A stretch of DNA of 7,905 nucleotides, taken from contig VBKY01000061.1 of the NCBI GenBank assembly GCA_005879255.1, positions 2,544 through 10,448 on the forward strand, written 5' to 3'. The translations under genes were made by a program, and so were the position numbers. The DNA comes from Deltaproteobacteria bacterium. GTDB taxonomy: Bacteria > Desulfobacterota_B > Binatia > UBA9968. Within the stretch, counting starts at the first letter, position 1. Every line of letters starts with the position of its first letter. The notes beneath the pieces are model-generated. The model was given only the letters and a program-made list of their open reading frames with translations. It did not search any database and was not told the DNA's origin. This document shows positions 1-6,090 of the stretch, in pieces.

Positions 1-276
1 AGACTCGAACTCGACCCGGAGCTGACACACGCGCGGCCGCGCCGCCAGGGAATTGTCGAAGTCCATACCAAGGACGGTAGAAACTTGCGCGTGCACGGGA
101 AAAGCGTGCGCGGATCCGCGGACAATCCGATGAGCGATCGAGAGGTCGAAGACAAGGCGCGAGATCTCGTAGCGCCAGTCTTGGGCAGCGAGAAATGCGA
201 AAAATTGCTCGCGCTCGTGAACAATCTGGAGCGGGTCGCGGATGTGCGAGAACTCAGCTCGACGCTGGCAAACTGA
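1..276 (+). CDS. MmgE/PrpD family protein, C-terminal fragment
   Basis: This reading frame is open from the first base of the window and ends in TGA, giving the last 91 residues of a protein whose start lies outside. The segment VEVHTKDGR, then VRGSADNPMS, then KARDLVAPVLG, then ADVRELSSTL follows the order typical of the C-terminal domain of the MmgE/PrpD family (2-methylcitrate dehydratase and relatives, usually about 450 residues). Family members act on small di- and tricarboxylic acids in the cytoplasm as dehydratases, decarboxylases or epimerases. The catalytic N-terminal domain is not visible, so the exact reaction cannot be given. The stop is 43 nt before the SBP-1 start, with no evident terminator between them, so co-transcription is plausible. 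The family call is from motif recognition; the substrate is unknown. Confidence 0.85.
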   Translation, partial: RLELDPELTHARPRRQGIVEVHTKDGRNLRVHGKSVRGSADNPMSDREVEDKARDLVAPVLGSEKCEKLLALVNNLERVADVRELSSTLAN

Positions 277-319
277 ACAGATAATCAAAGGGCTCTATTT
301 TTTGCGAAGAAGGACACCA

Positions 320-1378
320 ATGAAAAGCATACGATCCGGCATAAAAGCAGTTGGAGCGACAACGCTGATCGGCGCGATTTTCGCCGCGAAATTAGTCCTG
401 AGCGCGGACGCGCCCGGTCGCTCCGCGATGAATGCGATCATCGAAGGCGCGAAAAAAGAAGGCAAGGTTTCCTGGGGAAGTTATCTGGATGACGCTGAAG
501 TGGGGGATCTGAATAAGGCATTTCAAAAGGAGTTCCCCTTCGTCAAGGTCGAATACACTCGCCTCAGACCTCCTTACGAGCGTCTGCTGTTGGAGATGCA
601 AGCGGGAACTTTTCCCTACGATACGTTCGCCATTCGTCCCAATCTTATTGGCCAGCACCGCCAGCTCGGTTACTTGATCGATCCCATCGATTGGAAGGGC
701 ATTTTCAGCGTCGATCCGAGAATGGTCCACCCCGAGGGCATCGCCGTATCGGTGATCACCAATCCCGCGGTTATCGCTTACAACAAAAATCTCGTTCCCA
801 AGCAGCGCGTTCCCAAGAGTTGGGCAGACTGTTACGATCCTTTTTTTAAGGGCAAATTGGCAGTACTGGTGGGGGCGAGCCAAGTGGTGACTTTGTGGAG
901 CGCCTTCGGCGAGAAGTGGGGTCTCGATTTTACCAAGAAACTTTTGAACAACAATCCGCGCTGGGTCAGCGGCAATACGAATGCGCAGAACCTCGTCGCC
1001 ACCGGAGAGATGCTAATGGTTTGTCCGACCGGACACGGCACCTGGTATCGCTATGTCAAAGACCAACCCGGCGCGCCGCTTGCAGCCGTCTTTCCGGAAG
1101 GTCCCATTGCAACAGATCGCGACATGCTCCTCACACCGATCAAGGGAGCTGCCCATCCCAACGCCGCTTTGTTGTTGACCGGCTGGATTGGCGGCAAAGG
1201 CGTGACGTATATGCGTACCGGCCGCGAAAGTATTTTTCATCCGAACTCGGAGCTGGGCGCGCAAGTGAAACGGATGGGCAGAGAAATCAAAGTACAGCCC
1301 TGGGAGATATTGCTCGAGGAAGAGAAGTACGAGAGACGAATTTTGGAAATCTGGGGCTTCCCAAAAGCCAAGAACTGA
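320..1378 (+). CDS. ABC transporter extracellular solute-binding protein (SBP-1)
   Basis: A 352-residue secreted binding protein of the Fe3+/thiamine/putrescine-type family (FbpA/AfuA-like fold, SBP_bac_6/8 type). It would capture a small ligand outside the cytoplasmic membrane and hand it to the permease. The N-terminus has a basic start (K2, R5, K9) and a hydrophobic stretch at about 10-29, as in a Sec signal peptide; the cleavage site is unclear. The mature part opens with GAKKEGKVSWGSYLD (43-57), the usual first strand of this family, and PNAALLLTGW (280-289) is the family's late helix. I chose ATG 320 because AAGGA (310-314) lies 5 nt upstream and the signal peptide begins there; an in-frame ATG at 242 would overlap the previous gene and add a non-signal extension. 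It is about three-quarters identical to SBP-2. The only two cysteines (C171, C235) are conserved in both. The ligand is unknown. Confidence 0.92.
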   Translation: MKSIRSGIKAVGATTLIGAIFAAKLVLSADAPGRSAMNAIIEGAKKEGKVSWGSYLDDAEVGDLNKAFQKEFPFVKVEYTRLRPPYERLLLEMQAGTFPYDTFAIRPNLIGQHRQLGYLIDPIDWKGIFSVDPRMVHPEGIAVSVITNPAVIAYNKNLVPKQRVPKSWADCYDPFFKGKLAVLVGASQVVTLWSAFGEKWGLDFTKKLLNNNPRWVSGNTNAQNLVATGEMLMVCPTGHGTWYRYVKDQPGAPLAAVFPEGPIATDRDMLLTPIKGAAHPNAALLLTGWIGGKGVTYMRTGRESIFHPNSELGAQVKRMGREIKVQPWEILLEEEKYERRILEIWGFPKAKN

Positions 1379-1401
1379 GAAGGCCGTCGCGAAATTCATT
1401 G

Positions 1402-1434
1402 GTTCCAGTCGTTCCAAAAGTTCCAATTGTTCCA
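1402..1434. repeat. Short tandem repeat, GTTCCA + 3 nt, four units
   Basis: GTTCCA occurs at 1402, 1411, 1420 and 1429, exactly 9 bp apart, with variable 3-nt spacers (GTC, AAA, ATT). The region is non-coding. The last three units can pair with inverse-oriented repeats at 1641-1664 (19 of 24 positions complementary by hand alignment). Confidence 0.85.
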
Positions 1435-1441
1435 GCCCCCA

Positions 1442-1460
1442 CCCCGGATCAAGTCCGGGG
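1442..1460. repeat. Perfect GC-rich hairpin
   Basis: CCCCGGA (1442-1448) and TCCGGGG (1454-1460) form a perfect 7-bp stem around a 5-nt loop. It resembles small palindromic intergenic repeats common in proteobacterial genomes. It lies 64 nt after the SBP-1 stop and could slow or stop transcription, but no T-run follows, so a classic intrinsic terminator is not supported. Confidence 0.6.
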
Positions 1461-1472
1461 CAGGCTCTGTTT

Positions 1473-1630
1473 CCTCCCCCCGCGAGAGGCTGTGTCGCAA
1501 CGCATCGGAAGCGGGTGTCATCCCGAACGAATGTGAGGGATCTAAGATTTCTCCCTGCGGGTCGAAATGACAGAAAGGCTAACGCGACGATGTTTTCGAT
1601 ATTGCGACACAGTCTGCGACGCGGGGGAGG
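1473..1630. repeat. MITE-like composite inverted-repeat element (element 1)
   Basis: The left arm has CCTCCCCCCGCG (1473-1484) and CTGTGTCGCAA (1490-1500). The right arm has TTGCGACACAG (1602-1612) and CGCGGGGGAGG (1620-1630). The 11-bp inner part is an exact inverted repeat and the C-rich outer part matches apart from one extra C. No transposase is encoded inside. The interior holds a smaller inverted repeat (1516-1572). Read inward, the right end contains CAGACTGTGT, the same core that forms both ends of the element at 5978-6110. A non-autonomous insertion-sequence derivative is the likeliest explanation; a structured RNA region is an alternative. Confidence 0.6.
1516..1572. repeat. Nested small palindromic repeat inside element 1
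   Basis: TGTCATCCCGA (1516-1526) and TCGAAATGACA (1562-1572) are inverted repeats matching at 9 of 11 positions, 57 bp end to end. Ends of the form GTCAT...ATGAC are familiar from dispersed palindromic intergenic repeats in many bacteria (recognition from memory, not a search). It sits in the loop between the outer arms of element 1, as if inserted there. Confidence 0.55.
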
Positions 1631-1640
1631 ACTAAGGAGG

Positions 1641-1667
1641 GGGAACAACTTGAACGTTTTGAACCCA
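1641..1667. repeat. Short tandem repeat, (T/G)(T/G)GAAC + 3 nt, three units
   Basis: GGGAAC (1641), TTGAAC (1650) and TTGAAC (1659) recur exactly every 9 bp with spacers AAC, GTT and CCA. Their reverse complement, GTTCAA/GTTCCC plus 3 nt, mirrors the GTTCCA repeats at 1411-1434 in sequence, period and phase, so the two sets bracket element 1 as an imperfect inverted repeat. Confidence 0.7.
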
Positions 1668-1720
1668 ATTCATAGGAAGCATACTCCTCGCGCCTATACT
1701 CAGCGTGGGTTTTCCGCAGG

Positions 1721-3523
1721 GTGAATAATCGAACTAGATCAATGCAAGAAACCGCGCGTCATACCGAATTGACGATTCCAGAGACGGCACGGAACGGACT
1801 TTTCTTTTTGAAGTTCAAATTGAATCGGCTGCTCCTGGCTGTGGTCGTTATTGTCGTGCTCTGGCTGCTGGTAGTGCCGGTGGTCATGCTGATCGCGAGC
1901 AGCTTGCGCACTGGGCCGCCCAGTCTTCCCGGTCCCTGGACACTGAGAAATTTCGCGGTTGCGTTCAGCAGCGAGTTTTTCTTTCGCAGCCTTGTCAACA
2001 CCTTCATCGTCTCCACCGGAGCAACCGCGGCGGCGGTAGGTCTCGCCATTGTTTTTGCGTGGCTGATTGAGCGCACCGACATGCCCTTTCGCGGCGCTGC
2101 CTGGGTCGCGGTCTTGTTGCCGCTGGTGATTCCAGGAGTCCTCTTTGCGCTGGCCTGGATGTTATTGCTGCTGCCCAAAACCGGATTGATCAATGTTGTC
2201 GCCCGTGCCGCTTTAGCCGTGTTTGGCTGGAACGTTGAGGAGGGACCGCTGAATATCCAATCTCTGGGCGGGCTCATCTATCTAGGCGCGCTGCGCGGCG
2301 TGAGCACGGCTTTCCTCATGATCGTGGGGCTTTTTCGGCTGATGGATCCCGGACTGGAAGAATCGGCGCGAATTTCGGGGGCACGGCCCTGGGTCGTCTT
2401 CTTTAAAATCACCCTGCCTCTGCTTGCGCCGGCGCTTTTCGCTGCCGCCACTTATTCCTTCGTATCCCATCTCGATTCTTTTGAAGCGCCGCTGGCTGTG
2501 GGCTTGCCGGCGGGGATCTTCGTTCTCGCGACGTTAATTTATTTCCAGGCGATGCTGTCGGTTCCAGGTGATTATGGCTTGAGTGCTGCGTATGCCGTGT
2601 TCTTTATGGCGCTCATGGCCCTCATGGCGATTTTTTATGCGCGTTTGATCAGAAGCTCAGAGCGTTATGCCGTGATCCGCGGACGGGGGTTTAACCCCAG
2701 CAGGTATCGTCTGGGGAAGTGGCGCTTTGTCGCCGTAGCGCTATTTGGCGCTTATTTCTTATTGACCGTTGCGGCTCCGATTCTTGTGTTGGCCTGGGCT
2801 TCGCTTCTGCCCTACTATATGGCGCCCTCGGCGCAAGCTTTAAACTCGCTTTCGTTCAAACACTATTTCGCCATCCTCAGCGATCCCAGGTTCATGACTG
2901 ATTTCTTAAATACGATCTACCTGGCCCTCGGCGCCGGCACAGCGACCATGGTGGTCGCGCTGCTTATCTCTTGGGTCGTCGTGCGCGGAAAAAGCCGCGC
3001 CAGGTTTATTCTCGATGGTCTGACATTCATCTCCTTCGCCGTTCCCGGTGTCGTGTTGGCGCTGGCGCTGATTTTTGTTTACCTCAAGCCGCCGTTCCGC
3101 TATCTGGGCATTTACGGCTCGATCTGGATGATCATCTTGGGCTTGATGACCGAATATCTGGCCTTTGCGACGCGCACGACGAACGGGGGGCTCATGCAGA
3201 TTCACAGCGAATTGGAGGAGGCGGGCGCGGCCAGCGGCGCCCGGCAATTAACAACCCTGCGGAAGATTACCGTTCCGTTATTGATCCCCTCGCTGGTAGC
3301 GGGATGGGTTTGGGTCGTCGCGCACTCGCTCAGAGCGTTTTCACTTCCGCTGGTACTGGGAACAAAGAAAAACGAGGTTCTTTCGGTTTGGATATGGATT
3401 CACTGGCAGAACGGACATATTCCCATGGCCGCTGCGTTGGGCGTCATCTTGATTGGCATAACGGCGCTATTGGCGATCGCGGCGCGACAGGTCATTGCGC
3501 GCGGCTCATTGGGAACCCGGTAG
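1721..3523 (+). CDS. ABC transporter permease, fused two-domain (FbpB/AfuB-like)
   Basis: A 600-residue inner-membrane protein with two copies of the binding-protein-dependent permease domain, the architecture of Fe3+/thiamine/2-aminoethylphosphonate-type importers. Hydrophobic segments are visible near residues 36-60, 95-115, 125-152, 262-310, 335-362, 398-421, 430-454, 464-482 and 565-588. Each half has an EAA-type cytoplasmic loop that docks the ATPase: EESARISGA (213-221) and ELEEAGAASGA (497-507), each followed by a hydrophobic 'ITLPLLAPAL'- or 'ITVPLLIPSL'-like stretch. An in-frame TAG at 1673-1675 bounds the N-terminus. GTG 1721 is the longest start, and ATG 1742 is an alternative that removes seven residues; neither has a clear Shine-Dalgarno sequence. 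The amidohydrolase follows after 57 nt. The matching ATP-binding subunit is not in the window. Confidence 0.93.
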   Translation: MNNRTRSMQETARHTELTIPETARNGLFFLKFKLNRLLLAVVVIVVLWLLVVPVVMLIASSLRTGPPSLPGPWTLRNFAVAFSSEFFFRSLVNTFIVSTGATAAAVGLAIVFAWLIERTDMPFRGAAWVAVLLPLVIPGVLFALAWMLLLLPKTGLINVVARAALAVFGWNVEEGPLNIQSLGGLIYLGALRGVSTAFLMIVGLFRLMDPGLEESARISGARPWVVFFKITLPLLAPALFAAATYSFVSHLDSFEAPLAVGLPAGIFVLATLIYFQAMLSVPGDYGLSAAYAVFFMALMALMAIFYARLIRSSERYAVIRGRGFNPSRYRLGKWRFVAVALFGAYFLLTVAAPILVLAWASLLPYYMAPSAQALNSLSFKHYFAILSDPRFMTDFLNTIYLALGAGTATMVVALLISWVVVRGKSRARFILDGLTFISFAVPGVVLALALIFVYLKPPFRYLGIYGSIWMIILGLMTEYLAFATRTTNGGLMQIHSELEEAGAASGARQLTTLRKITVPLLIPSLVAGWVWVVAHSLRAFSLPLVLGTKKNEVLSVWIWIHWQNGHIPMAAALGVILIGITALLAIAARQVIARGSLGTR

Positions 3524-3567
3524 CATCGTTTATCCGGTTGCGTGGTTTGAATATTTTTTCGTTGTAA

Positions 3568-3573
3568 AAGGAG
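3568..3573 (+). promoter_or_regulatory. Shine-Dalgarno site of the amidohydrolase
   Basis: AAGGAG lies 7 nt before ATG 3581. It fixes this start and gives the enzyme its own strong translation signal within the likely permease-enzyme-SBP-2 transcript. Confidence 0.8.
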
Positions 3574-3580
3574 AGGTCAC

Positions 3581-4750
3581 ATGGCCAAACGCTATCAAGT
3601 AATTTCGGCTGATTCTCATTTGGAGGTCTCTACCGATCGATGGATCCACCGCGTGCCGCAAAAATATCAAGATCGCGCGCCGCGCCGCCTGCGCCTGCCC
3701 GGCGGCGGCGACGCTCACGTTGTCGAGGGACGAGGCATCATGATCGAGCCGGTTCGTGTAACCGGAGAGTGGCGCGTCTATCCATTCGGCGGACGATTCG
3801 GCGAAAACCCCGGATCCGGCTCGGCCGAGCAGAGATTGCATGAACAGGACATCGACGGTGTTGAGGCGGAAGTGCTGTATCCCGGCAGCCAAGGACCGAA
3901 CTTCTGGCGCGGCATAAAAGACGACCAAGCTTACAAAGCGGTTGTGCGAGCTTACAACGACTGGTTGGGCGAGGAATACTGCTCGGTGGCGCCTGACCGT
4001 TTGATTGGCCTCGGTCTGATCCCTGAGACTGGCGTGAAAGACGCCATCGCCGAGATGGAACACTGCCGGCGCATTGGACTCAAAGGGGTTGCGCTCAACG
4101 CTTTTCCCGCCGGGCGCATGTATCCCAGCGACGACGACGATGAATTCTGGCGCGCAGCAGTCGACATGAATGTGCCGGTGAGCGTCCACGTGATGTTCCA
4201 GTTCGGCGGCGCCGAGCGTTACAGCGGGCCATGGTTTCAATACGCGCGCAAGTTCGAGCAAGAAGTTTACAGCGCCGGGCGCGATATCGTCGGGCGCTAC
4301 GCGAACTATTACACGCAACGGGGCGCGCGCGACGCCATCCGGCTGGTCGTCGCCGGAGTTTTTGATCGCTTCCCGCGATTGAAGATCTATTTCGCGGAAA
4401 ATCAAATCGGCTGGATTCCCCACTGGCTCGAACAGGCCGACAGCATCTATGAACGGAATCACAAATGGGCCGTGGATTTGCTCGGCTTGAAACCGCTCGC
4501 CCGGCTCCCCAGTGAGTATGTTCGAGAGCATTGCTACTGGGGCTTTCAGTATAACCCGGTGGGTGTCCAGATGCGTCACTTGATCGGCGTCGAGCACGTC
4601 ATGTGGTCTTCGGACTTTCCGCACACGGAAACCGACTGGCCCAATTCGCGGCGCACCATCGAGGTCAGCTTCAAGGATGTGCCGGATCATGAGAAGCACC
4701 GGATGCTGGCGCAAAATGCGGTGGAGTTTTTTCATCTCGACGCGGCGTGA
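3581..4750 (+). CDS. Amidohydrolase family 2 (ACMSD-like) metal-dependent hydrolase
   Basis: A 389-residue cytoplasmic enzyme (no signal peptide) of the amidohydrolase-2 TIM-barrel family, which includes metal-dependent hydrolases and decarboxylases. Visible landmarks in order: ISADSHLE with D11 and H13 (the metal-binding DxH form of strand 1), EQDIDGVEAEVLYP (88-101), YNDWL (125-129), DRLIGLGLIP (139-148), SVHV with H203, FAENQIGWIPHWLEQAD (271-287), and WSSDFPHTETDWPNS (342-356) with the strand-8 Asp D345 and H348. Length is normal and nothing looks broken. It lies 57 nt after the permease and 21 nt before SBP-2, which suggests an operon in which the enzyme processes the imported ligand. 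It is related to the partial gene at 7370. Hydrolase versus decarboxylase activity cannot be decided from sequence alone, and the substrate is unknown. Confidence 0.92.
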   Translation: MAKRYQVISADSHLEVSTDRWIHRVPQKYQDRAPRRLRLPGGGDAHVVEGRGIMIEPVRVTGEWRVYPFGGRFGENPGSGSAEQRLHEQDIDGVEAEVLYPGSQGPNFWRGIKDDQAYKAVVRAYNDWLGEEYCSVAPDRLIGLGLIPETGVKDAIAEMEHCRRIGLKGVALNAFPAGRMYPSDDDDEFWRAAVDMNVPVSVHVMFQFGGAERYSGPWFQYARKFEQEVYSAGRDIVGRYANYYTQRGARDAIRLVVAGVFDRFPRLKIYFAENQIGWIPHWLEQADSIYERNHKWAVDLLGLKPLARLPSEYVREHCYWGFQYNPVGVQMRHLIGVEHVMWSSDFPHTETDWPNSRRTIEVSFKDVPDHEKHRMLAQNAVEFFHLDAA

Positions 4751-4771
4751 GAGAACGTTAAGGAGCTGAAG

Positions 4772-5833
4772 ATGAAACCGCGCAACCGGCTCATAATCGT
4801 CATTGCTCTGGGATGGCTGCTCGTTGCTCCGGGCTTCATGAGCGCCCTCACGCCTGCTGCCGAGCCTGGTAAAAAGATCACCATAAGCTCGATCGTCGCC
4901 GGCGCCAAAAAAGAAGGGAAAGTTTCCTGGGGCACTTATCTGGATGAAAAAGAGGTTGGCGAGATCAACCAGGCCTTTCAAAAAGAATTCCCATTTATCA
5001 AGATCGAATATACCCGTCTCAGGCCACCGCACGAGCGCTTGATGTTGGAAATGCAGGCGGGGAATTTCCCCTATGATGCCATGATGGTGCGACCCAACCT
5101 GATCGCCCAACACAAACAACTCGGTCACTTTTTCGAGGCTGTCGATTGGCGCGGGATCTTCGGCATCGATCCGAGAATGATTCACGCTGACGGCTTCGGC
5201 GTTTCGGTGGTCACCAACCCGATCGTCATTGTCTACAACAAAAATCTCGTCCCCAAAGAGCGCGTGCCGAAGACTTGGGCCGACTGTTATGATCCTTACT
5301 ACAAAGGCAAGCTGGTGACGCTGGTTGATGCCAGCCATACGGTGGCCCTCTGGGGCGCCTTCGGGGAGAAATGGGCGCTCGATTTCGCCAAGAAACTGTT
5401 GGCCAACAATCCGCGCTGGGTCAGTGGCAACACAAATTCCCAGACACTCGTCGCCACGGGAGAGAATTTGCTCGTCTGTCCGGCGGGGCACGGCTCGTTC
5501 TATCGGTATGTAAAAGACCAACCAGGGGTTCCGCTGGGTGCCGTCTTCCCGGAAGGTCCGATTGTCGCAAACCGCGACGTTCTCATCGCGCCCATTAAGG
5601 GCGCCGCGAATCCCAACGCGGCTTTGCTGTTGACCGGTTGGGTGGCGAGCAAGGGAGTTACATTCATGCGCACCGGGCGTGAGAGTGTTTTCCATCCGGG
5701 CTCGGAACTCGGCGCCGAGGTGAGGCGCATGAAGCGCGAAGTCAAAGTGGAGCCGTGGGAGATGGTCACCGACGAAGAAAAATACGAGAGGCAGATTCTG
5801 GAAATCTGGGGCTTTCCCAAGGCAAAAAATTAA
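4772..5833 (+). CDS. ABC transporter extracellular solute-binding protein (SBP-2), paralogue of SBP-1
   Basis: A 353-residue secreted binding protein of the same Fe3+/thiamine/putrescine-type family as SBP-1. It has a basic N-terminus (K2, R4, R6) and a strong hydrophobic core at about 7-26, as in a Sec signal peptide, with cleavage probably near residue 30. From GAKKEGKVSWG onward it aligns with SBP-1 without gaps, and I count about 230 of 310 identical residues. The C-terminal IWGFPKAKN is identical in both. Differences cluster at 118-145 and around 180-205, which could alter ligand preference. C172 and C236 are the only cysteines and match those in SBP-1. AAGGAG (4760-4765) lies 6 nt before ATG 4772. 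The gene follows the amidohydrolase by 21 nt and is probably co-transcribed with it and the permease. The ligand is unknown. Confidence 0.93.
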   Translation: MKPRNRLIIVIALGWLLVAPGFMSALTPAAEPGKKITISSIVAGAKKEGKVSWGTYLDEKEVGEINQAFQKEFPFIKIEYTRLRPPHERLMLEMQAGNFPYDAMMVRPNLIAQHKQLGHFFEAVDWRGIFGIDPRMIHADGFGVSVVTNPIVIVYNKNLVPKERVPKTWADCYDPYYKGKLVTLVDASHTVALWGAFGEKWALDFAKKLLANNPRWVSGNTNSQTLVATGENLLVCPAGHGSFYRYVKDQPGVPLGAVFPEGPIVANRDVLIAPIKGAANPNAALLLTGWVASKGVTFMRTGRESVFHPGSELGAEVRRMKREVKVEPWEMVTDEEKYERQILEIWGFPKAKN

Positions 5834-5847
5834 ACGCGTCATCTGTG

Positions 5848-5878
5848 CCGCGCAATCGTTCATCGGCAAGGCGCGCGG
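5848..5878 (+). terminator. Possible weak hairpin after SBP-2
   Basis: CCGCGC (5848-5853) and GCGCGG (5873-5878) can pair around a 19-nt loop, 14 nt after the SBP-2 stop. Only TTAT follows rather than a T-run, so a terminator role is tentative. Confidence 0.25.
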
Positions 5879-5882
5879 TTAT

Positions 5883-5947
5883 CGTGATCGTGTCCCGTGA
5901 AACGTGATCCGTCAATCATACGAGCACGACCACGAACCACGAACACG
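5883..5947. repeat. Long imperfect palindrome built from 6-7-bp CGTG/CACG repeats
   Basis: CGTG recurs at 5883, 5889, 5896 and 5903, followed by CGT at 5910. After a 7-nt loop (5913-5919), ACG at 5920 is followed by CACG at 5925, 5931, 5938 and 5944. The right arm is the reverse complement of the left in every CGTG core, with only the 2-3-nt spacers differing, so a roughly 30-bp stem of paired cores with periodic mismatches can form. The region is non-coding. Heptamer-type short repeats are known from other bacteria (for example the STRR families of cyanobacteria); function is unknown. Confidence 0.75.
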
Positions 5948-5995
5948 AAACTATGCGAGGCGATTGAGCGCAACCGACAGACTGTGTGAAAACTA

Positions 5996-6027
5996 CGTTC
6001 ATGGTTCGACGGGGCTCACCACGAACG
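5996..6027. repeat. Nested hairpin A inside element 2
   Basis: CGTTCATGGT (5996-6005) pairs with ACCACGAACG (6018-6027) with one mismatch that would be a wobble pair in RNA. The sequence resembles dispersed GTTCGTGGTGAGC-type palindromic repeats often seen in metagenomic contigs (recalled, not searched). Confidence 0.6.
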
Positions 6028-6057
6028 GAATCGCTTCGTTTGAAATTAAGCACTTAG

Positions 6058-6090
6058 CCGTTCGCCCTGAGCGCCGTCGAAGGGCTCCGA
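6058..6090. repeat. Nested hairpin B inside element 2
   Basis: GCCCT (6064-6068) pairs with AGGGC (6081-6085) around GAGCGCCGTCGA, and the flanking TTCG and CGAA can extend the stem past a bulge. It resembles dispersed TTCGCCCTGAGC...GTCGAAGGGC palindromic repeats of bacterial intergenic regions (recalled, not searched). Confidence 0.5.

Larger units (their letters stand above)
1379..1720. other. Gene-free gap filled with nested inverted repeats
   Basis: These 342 nt between SBP-1 and the permease hold no credible gene. From outside to inside they contain 9-bp-periodic GTTCCA repeats (1402-1434) matched by inverse-oriented repeats (1641-1667), a GC hairpin (1442-1460), C-rich/G-rich arms with an exact 11-bp inverted repeat (1473-1500 and 1602-1630), and an inner TGTCAT/ATGACA inverted repeat (1516-1572). 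Small open frames here translate the repeats and carry no protein signature. SBP genes usually lie directly beside their permease, so repeat insertion has probably pushed the two apart. Any promoter for the permease should lie here, but none is clear. Confidence 0.8.

Noticed and set aside
242..319. Upstream in-frame ATG that would extend SBP-1 by 26 residues
   Set aside because: It overlaps the MmgE/PrpD gene, lacks a ribosome site, and would bury the signal peptide. ATG 320 has AAGGA at proper spacing.
1402..1434. CRISPR-like regularly spaced repeats
   Set aside because: Units are 6 bp with 3-bp spacers, far too short for a CRISPR array, and no cas gene is present.
1442..1460. Intrinsic terminator after SBP-1
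   Set aside because: The stem is good but no T-run follows, and the sequence looks like a dispersed palindromic repeat; it is listed only as a repeat.
1473..1630. Degraded transposase gene inside element 1
   Set aside because: About 158 bp of inverted-repeat DNA with no transposase-like residues in any frame.
1695..1700. TATACT as a -10 box for the permease
   Set aside because: No acceptable -35 hexamer lies 15-19 bp upstream; the nearest TTGAAC (1659-1664) belongs to the 9-bp repeat and is 30 bp away.
1515..1724. Small + strand frame running through element 1 to the permease start
   Set aside because: It translates inverted-repeat DNA, has no ribosome site and no protein signature.
3530..5869. 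A 779-codon stop-free frame on the minus strand, antisense to the amidohydrolase and SBP-2
   Set aside because: Both + strand genes have clear family motifs, starts and ribosome sites. The antisense translation has no recognisable domain, and minus frames across SBP-1 give similar sequence simply because SBP-1 and SBP-2 are paralogues. It is a by-product of codon bias.
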